Below are positions 6,451 through 8,323 of a DNA stretch of 8,323 bases, one piece after another. A model generated the notes under the pieces. It had not been told where the DNA came from. It worked only from the letters and a program-made list of their open reading frames with translations, and did not search any database. The position numbers and the translations under genes were made by a program. The stretch comes from a bacterium (GTDB lineage Bacteria; Pseudomonadota; Gammaproteobacteria; Burkholderiales; Burkholderiaceae_C). The number at the start of each line of letters is the position of its first letter. The stretch's first letter is position 1. The DNA is taken from positions 1 to 8,323 of the forward strand of contig JAVBYK010000113.1 in assembly GCA_030824095.1 (NCBI GenBank), in the 5' to 3' direction.

Positions 6451-7584
6451 TCACTTCTTGGCGGCGGATGCTGCAGGCGTTGTGGGCGCTGCCGGAACGG
6501 CCTTGGCAAAGCCAGCCCGAATGGGATCCAGCGCAATGGACTCGCCGCTCTGGACACCGGCCAGAATCTCGACACCCTGTGCACCCAGATCAACCCCCAA
6601 CCGCACCGCTCGCAAGGAGAAGGCGCCGTTGGTAGCCACATAGACTGCCACCAATTCACCGCGTCGCACGATGGCTGCCCGTGGCACCAGCATTTTGGAA
6701 GCCTGCGTGCCACCTTGGGGCAGGACGAAGCGCACCCGGACCTGCTGCCCGGGAAGTAGATTGGCACTGTCTTTGGGGGCCAGTTCAAAACGCCACTCCC
6801 CGGTTTGCGAAACCGGGTCAGCCGATGGCACCGCGCTGCTGGCAACCGGCTGGACCCACGCCGAGGCGGCTTGCTCTGCGTTCACCTGCACCAGGGTCTG
6901 CGCAGCAGTCCGCACAACCTGAGCGCGCGAGGCAGGCACCTGGACCACCGCGCGCAGTGGCAGGGGCGCATAGACCGTGAGCAGCGGTTTGCCCGGAACT
7001 GCCAAGTCCCCGGCCTCTGCCTGGGTCTGTAGCACCCAACCGTCATATGGTGCAGTGACGCGGGTAAATCCTTGGGAGATGCTGGATTGCAGCGCACCGG
7101 CACTGGCCACATCACGCGCAGCGGCCGCCCCCTTGTACTGGGCTTCCGCCGTATCCAGTGCCGCCTGGCTGATGAATCCTTTGCGTTGCAAATCGCGCGT
7201 ACGCTCCACCTGCGCCTTCGCATTGCGCAGCTCCGCGTCCGCCTGGCCGATCTGCGCCTGGCTACGCTGAACTCCGGCAGCGGCTTCGCGGTCATCAATG
7301 ACGGCCAGTACCTGGCCCGCACGGACTTTGTCGCCCGACTTCGCCGACAGACTGACAATCCGCCCCGCCGCCTGGGCGGAGATGGTGCTTTGCCGCACCG
7401 GTTGGATGACGCCATCCAATTCATAGGCGGAGCCGACCGACTGGGCCTGAACTACGGTTACCGGCACTGGCACCGTCTGGGTGTGCCCAGGCACGTACCA
7501 CGCCAGCACTACCGCCGTCAGCACCCATCGCATGGAACGATAGCGCCCATGGCTGCTTTGACACCAGGAAACATGTGTGTTCAT
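6451..7584 (-). CDS. RND efflux periplasmic adaptor (HlyD/MFP family)
   Basis: A 377-residue membrane fusion protein linking the RND pump to an outer-membrane channel. After a 17-residue N-terminal stretch there is a signal-like segment MRWVLTAVVLAWYVPGHTQ (18-36). The split lipoyl domain follows: TISAQAAGRIVSLSAKSGDK (67-86) with GQVLAVIDD, then RVTAPYDGWVLQTQAEAGDL (175-194). Between them lies an Ala/Gln/Arg-rich coiled-coil hairpin (about 103-170) including RDLQRKGFISQAALDTAEAQ. Beta-barrel and membrane-proximal domains occupy about 205-360, and an Ala/Pro-rich tail ends the protein. The ATG at 7584 is preferred over the ATG at 7617 because AGAGGAG lies 5 nt upstream and the proposed transcript start is near 7601. 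The downstream Met at 7533, directly at the signal segment, lacks a ribosome site. First gene of the operon; its stop is 7 nt from the RND start, indicating translational coupling. The proposed operator-promoter lies just upstream. Confidence 0.92.
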   Translation of the reverse strand: MNTHVSWCQSSHGRYRSMRWVLTAVVLAWYVPGHTQTVPVPVTVVQAQSVGSAYELDGVIQPVRQSTISAQAAGRIVSLSAKSGDKVRAGQVLAVIDDREAAAGVQRSQAQIGQADAELRNAKAQVERTRDLQRKGFISQAALDTAEAQYKGAAAARDVASAGALQSSISQGFTRVTAPYDGWVLQTQAEAGDLAVPGKPLLTVYAPLPLRAVVQVPASRAQVVRTAAQTLVQVNAEQAASAWVQPVASSAVPSADPVSQTGEWRFELAPKDSANLLPGQQVRVRFVLPQGGTQASKMLVPRAAIVRRGELVAVYVATNGAFSLRAVRLGVDLGAQGVEILAGVQSGESIALDPIRAGFAKAVPAAPTTPAASAAKK

Positions 7585-7589
7585 CTTTG

Positions 7590-7596
7590 CTCCTCT
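7590..7596 (-). promoter_or_regulatory. ribosome-binding site of the adaptor gene
   Basis: Read on the minus strand this is AGAGGAG, 5 nt before the ATG at 7584. It decides the start of the adaptor: the alternative in-frame ATG at 7617 lies upstream of this site and of the predicted transcription start, inside the operator. Confidence 0.75.
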
Positions 7597-7633
7597 ATAC
7601 CCTGCATAGTATACCAAATACTGGATGGGGTAT
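7597..7633. promoter_or_regulatory. paired inverted operator of the RND-SQR operon
   Basis: Two 16-bp sites of pattern ATACT-N5-GGGTAT face each other with 5 bp (ACCAA) between them. The plus-strand copy is ATACTGGATGGGGTAT at 7618-7633. The minus-strand copy is ATACTATGCAGGGTAT at 7612-7597. All 11 defined positions agree and all five N positions differ, which points to selection on the half-sites. The whole dyad is centred on 7615. AT-rich arms flanking a G-rich core resemble operators of the CsoR/FrmR/RcnR family, and such a repressor is the last gene of the operon, so autoregulation is the simplest reading. Binding here would block the overlapping -10 box. Confidence 0.68.
7608..7616 (-). 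promoter_or_regulatory. extended -10 promoter of the RND-SQR operon
   Basis: On the minus strand 7616-7608 reads TGGTATACT, an extended -10 element (TGn followed by TATACT, 5 of 6 to consensus). Only a poor -35 (TGCATA, 17 nt upstream) is present, as is usual for extended -10 promoters. Transcription would begin near 7601, giving a leader of about 17 nt that contains the ribosome site. The box lies across the centre of the dyad at 7597-7633. Confidence 0.55.
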
Positions 7634-7641
7634 GCATGGAT

Positions 7642-7658
7642 TCAAATTTGACCCAAAT
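7642..7658. repeat. overlapping AT-rich palindromes between divergent genes
   Basis: A perfect 10-bp palindrome TCAAATTTGA (7642-7651) overlaps a second dyad ATTTG-ACC-CAAAT (7646-7658). They lie just upstream of the proposed operon promoter, between it and the plus-strand gene at 7755. A regulator-binding role is possible; the sequence does not say which. Confidence 0.35.
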
Positions 7659-7704
7659 CAGTTCGGTGAAGGAGCCCCTTGTTCAGGGTGCTAACATTCA
7701 TCAA

Positions 7705-7716
7705 GGGTATGCACCC
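7705..7716. promoter_or_regulatory. GGGTATGCACCC dyad, possible auxiliary repressor site
   Basis: GGGT-ATGC-ACCC is a dyad with perfect 4-bp arms. Its first nine bases, GGGTATGCA, repeat exactly the G-rich end of the main operator (7628-7636), 77 bp away. It lies 38 bp before the start of the plus-strand gene at 7755, so it may be a second binding site for the same regulator or part of that gene's control region. The 5' ATACT half of the main site is missing here. Confidence 0.35.
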
Positions 7717-7754
7717 AATCCGGTCACGAACTTTTCCTCCTAAGCACAGAACCT

Positions 7755-8078
7755 ATGTTCCACGTCTTGCGCAACGCTGAGGGCGCCATCGAGTCCATTT
7801 CCAGGCGAGCACAGCCTGGCAGCGAGATGCTGGCGGACGACCACCCCGAGGTTCAGCGGTTTATCAGGACCAAGCCCGCGGAGCCCGCGTTCAACGAGGC
7901 AGATGCTGAATTTGTTCGGGTGCTGGAAGACCTGATTGACACACTCATCATGAAGAACGTGATTCAACACACCGACTTGCCCGCCGCCGCCCAAAGGAAG
8001 ATGCTGATCCGAAAAGGCCTGCGCAACCGCCTTCACGGTGCACTGAACCTGCTGGGCGGAGACGACCGGATACTCTAA
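7755..8078 (+). CDS. small conserved protein of unknown function (Burkholderiales)
   Basis: A 107-residue, probably cytoplasmic protein with no signal peptide or membrane segment. It begins MFHVLRNAEGAIESISRRAQ, a short beta-type start followed by DDHPEVQRFI. The conserved C-terminal half, EADAEFVRVLEDLIDTLI (48-65) followed by DLPAAAQRKMLIRKGLRNRL (74-93), looks helical. Proteins of this type occur widely in beta-proteobacteria and are often labelled 'tryptophan synthase subunit beta like'. No pyridoxal-phosphate-enzyme feature is visible and the length is far too short, so that label should not be read as a function. The ATG at 7755 lacks a clear Shine-Dalgarno sequence, but the downstream protein matches the family form. 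It is divergent from the RND-SQR operon and 54 nt upstream of the secretion transporter gene, with which it may be cotranscribed. Confidence 0.82.
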   Translation: MFHVLRNAEGAIESISRRAQPGSEMLADDHPEVQRFIRTKPAEPAFNEADAEFVRVLEDLIDTLIMKNVIQHTDLPAAAQRKMLIRKGLRNRLHGALNLLGGDDRIL

Positions 8079-8132
8079 CCGCGCTCGTGACAGAATAGCC
8101 GCCGCACACCAATACCACCCTACACCGCTCCG

Positions 8133-8323
8133 ATGCCAACCAGTCAGACTGCAGCTAGTCAAAGCACCAAGCGCATTGGAGAGCACAGCGTTCGATTTGA
8201 CCCCTTGCTGGACAGCGTGATTGCGATCGCCAAGATTTTTGGCATCACCACGACACTGGAAGCGCTGTCCGCCGGCCTTCCGCTCGAAGGCAACCGGATC
8301 ACACCCGACCTGCTGCCACGCGC
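8133..8323 (+). CDS. type I secretion ABC transporter (LapB-like), 5' part only
   Basis: The open frame starts at the ATG at 8133 and runs off the window end after 63 complete codons. After about 20 polar residues it reads VRFDPLLDSVIAIAKIFG, then TTTLEALSAGLPLEGNRITP and DLLPRA. This matches the N-terminal peptidase-C39-like domain of type I secretion permease/ATPases of the LapB/LssB class, whose typical form is DPLL...(hydrophobic)...ALxAGLPL...LTPxLxPRA. These domains are degenerate and do not cleave, and no catalytic Cys is seen in the visible part. The full protein would be about 700 residues, with a membrane domain and an ATPase exporting RTX-type adhesins. The start has no obvious Shine-Dalgarno; a weak GTGACA at 8087-8092 in the 54-nt gap is the only promoter-like element. 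The identification rests on a short segment. Confidence 0.72.
   Translation, partial: MPTSQTAASQSTKRIGEHSVRFDPLLDSVIAIAKIFGITTTLEALSAGLPLEGNRITPDLLPR

Noticed and set aside
6444..6845. In-frame N-terminal extension of the RND permease to 6845
   Set aside because: It would overlap the adaptor gene by about 400 bp, and its translation is Arg/Pro/Trp-rich and unlike RND N-termini. The start at 6443 directly precedes TM1.
3153..7584. Assignment of the pump as a copper/silver CusBA-type exporter
   Set aside because: Suggested by a CsoR-family neighbour, but the regulator lacks copper ligands and no clear methionine relay or Cus-like signature was recognised in the permease.
7585..7617. Upstream ATG (7617) for the adaptor
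   Set aside because: It lies within the operator and upstream of the predicted transcription start, while the ATG at 7584 has AGAGGAG at 5-nt spacing.
7673..7692. Hairpin-like AGCCCC / GGG-T-GCT as a terminator
   Set aside because: A six-pair stem with a bulge and no following T tract on either strand; it also sits upstream of a gene start rather than after a gene end.
7740..8186. 148-codon minus-strand open frame
   Set aside because: Opposite the recognised 107-residue protein and the transporter start; the translation matches no known family.
1..8323. CRISPR arrays, tRNA or rRNA genes, insertion sequences
   Set aside because: No regularly spaced repeats, tRNA-like cloverleaf, transposase frame or terminal inverted repeats were seen.

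Overview
The window looks like chromosomal DNA of a betaproteobacterium of the order Burkholderiales, most likely Comamonadaceae (Rhodoferax/Polaromonas-like). This rests on the high-GC coding style, the form of MnmA with small Gly-rich insertions, and a 107-residue protein with the C-terminal 'FVRVLEDLIDTLI...DLPAAAQ' signature known from Burkholderiales genomes. The lineage is inferred from recognised protein families; no search was run.

Layout: (1) 67-1209 (+) is mnmA, the tRNA 2-thiouridylase, apparently expressed from a promoter so close to the ATG that the mRNA may be leaderless. (2) 1189-7584 (-) is a compact, co-directional five-gene cluster. In transcription order it encodes a periplasmic adaptor (7584-6451), an RND-type efflux permease (6443-3153), a type I sulfide:quinone oxidoreductase (3115-1820), a small DUF2892 membrane protein (1783-1559) and a CsoR/DUF156-family repressor (1518-1189). 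The last gene overlaps the 3' end of mnmA tail-to-tail by 21 bp. Gaps inside the cluster are 7, 37, 36 and 40 nt, and no convincing internal terminator is visible, so it reads as one operon. (3) 7585-7754 is a regulatory region between divergent genes. It holds an extended -10 promoter for the operon embedded in two inverted copies of a 16-bp site, ATACT-N5-GGGTAT, whose architecture resembles CsoR-family operators. (4) 7755-8078 (+) is a small conserved protein of unknown function. (5) 8133 to the window end (+) is the N-terminus of a type I secretion ABC transporter of the LapB class.

How it fits together: the central cluster is best read as a reactive-sulfur-responsive operon. SQR oxidises sulfide at the membrane and generates sulfane sulfur (persulfide). 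DUF2892 proteins commonly accompany persulfide enzymes. The CsoR-family protein keeps the first conserved Cys but lacks the His and second Cys of copper sensors, so it is more plausibly a thiol/persulfide-type sensor than a copper sensor. It would act on the paired operator at the operon promoter. The unusual element is a complete RND pump with its adaptor (no outer-membrane factor gene) as the first genes of the same transcript, which suggests export of a sulfur-derived or thiol-linked compound. That substrate is inference only.
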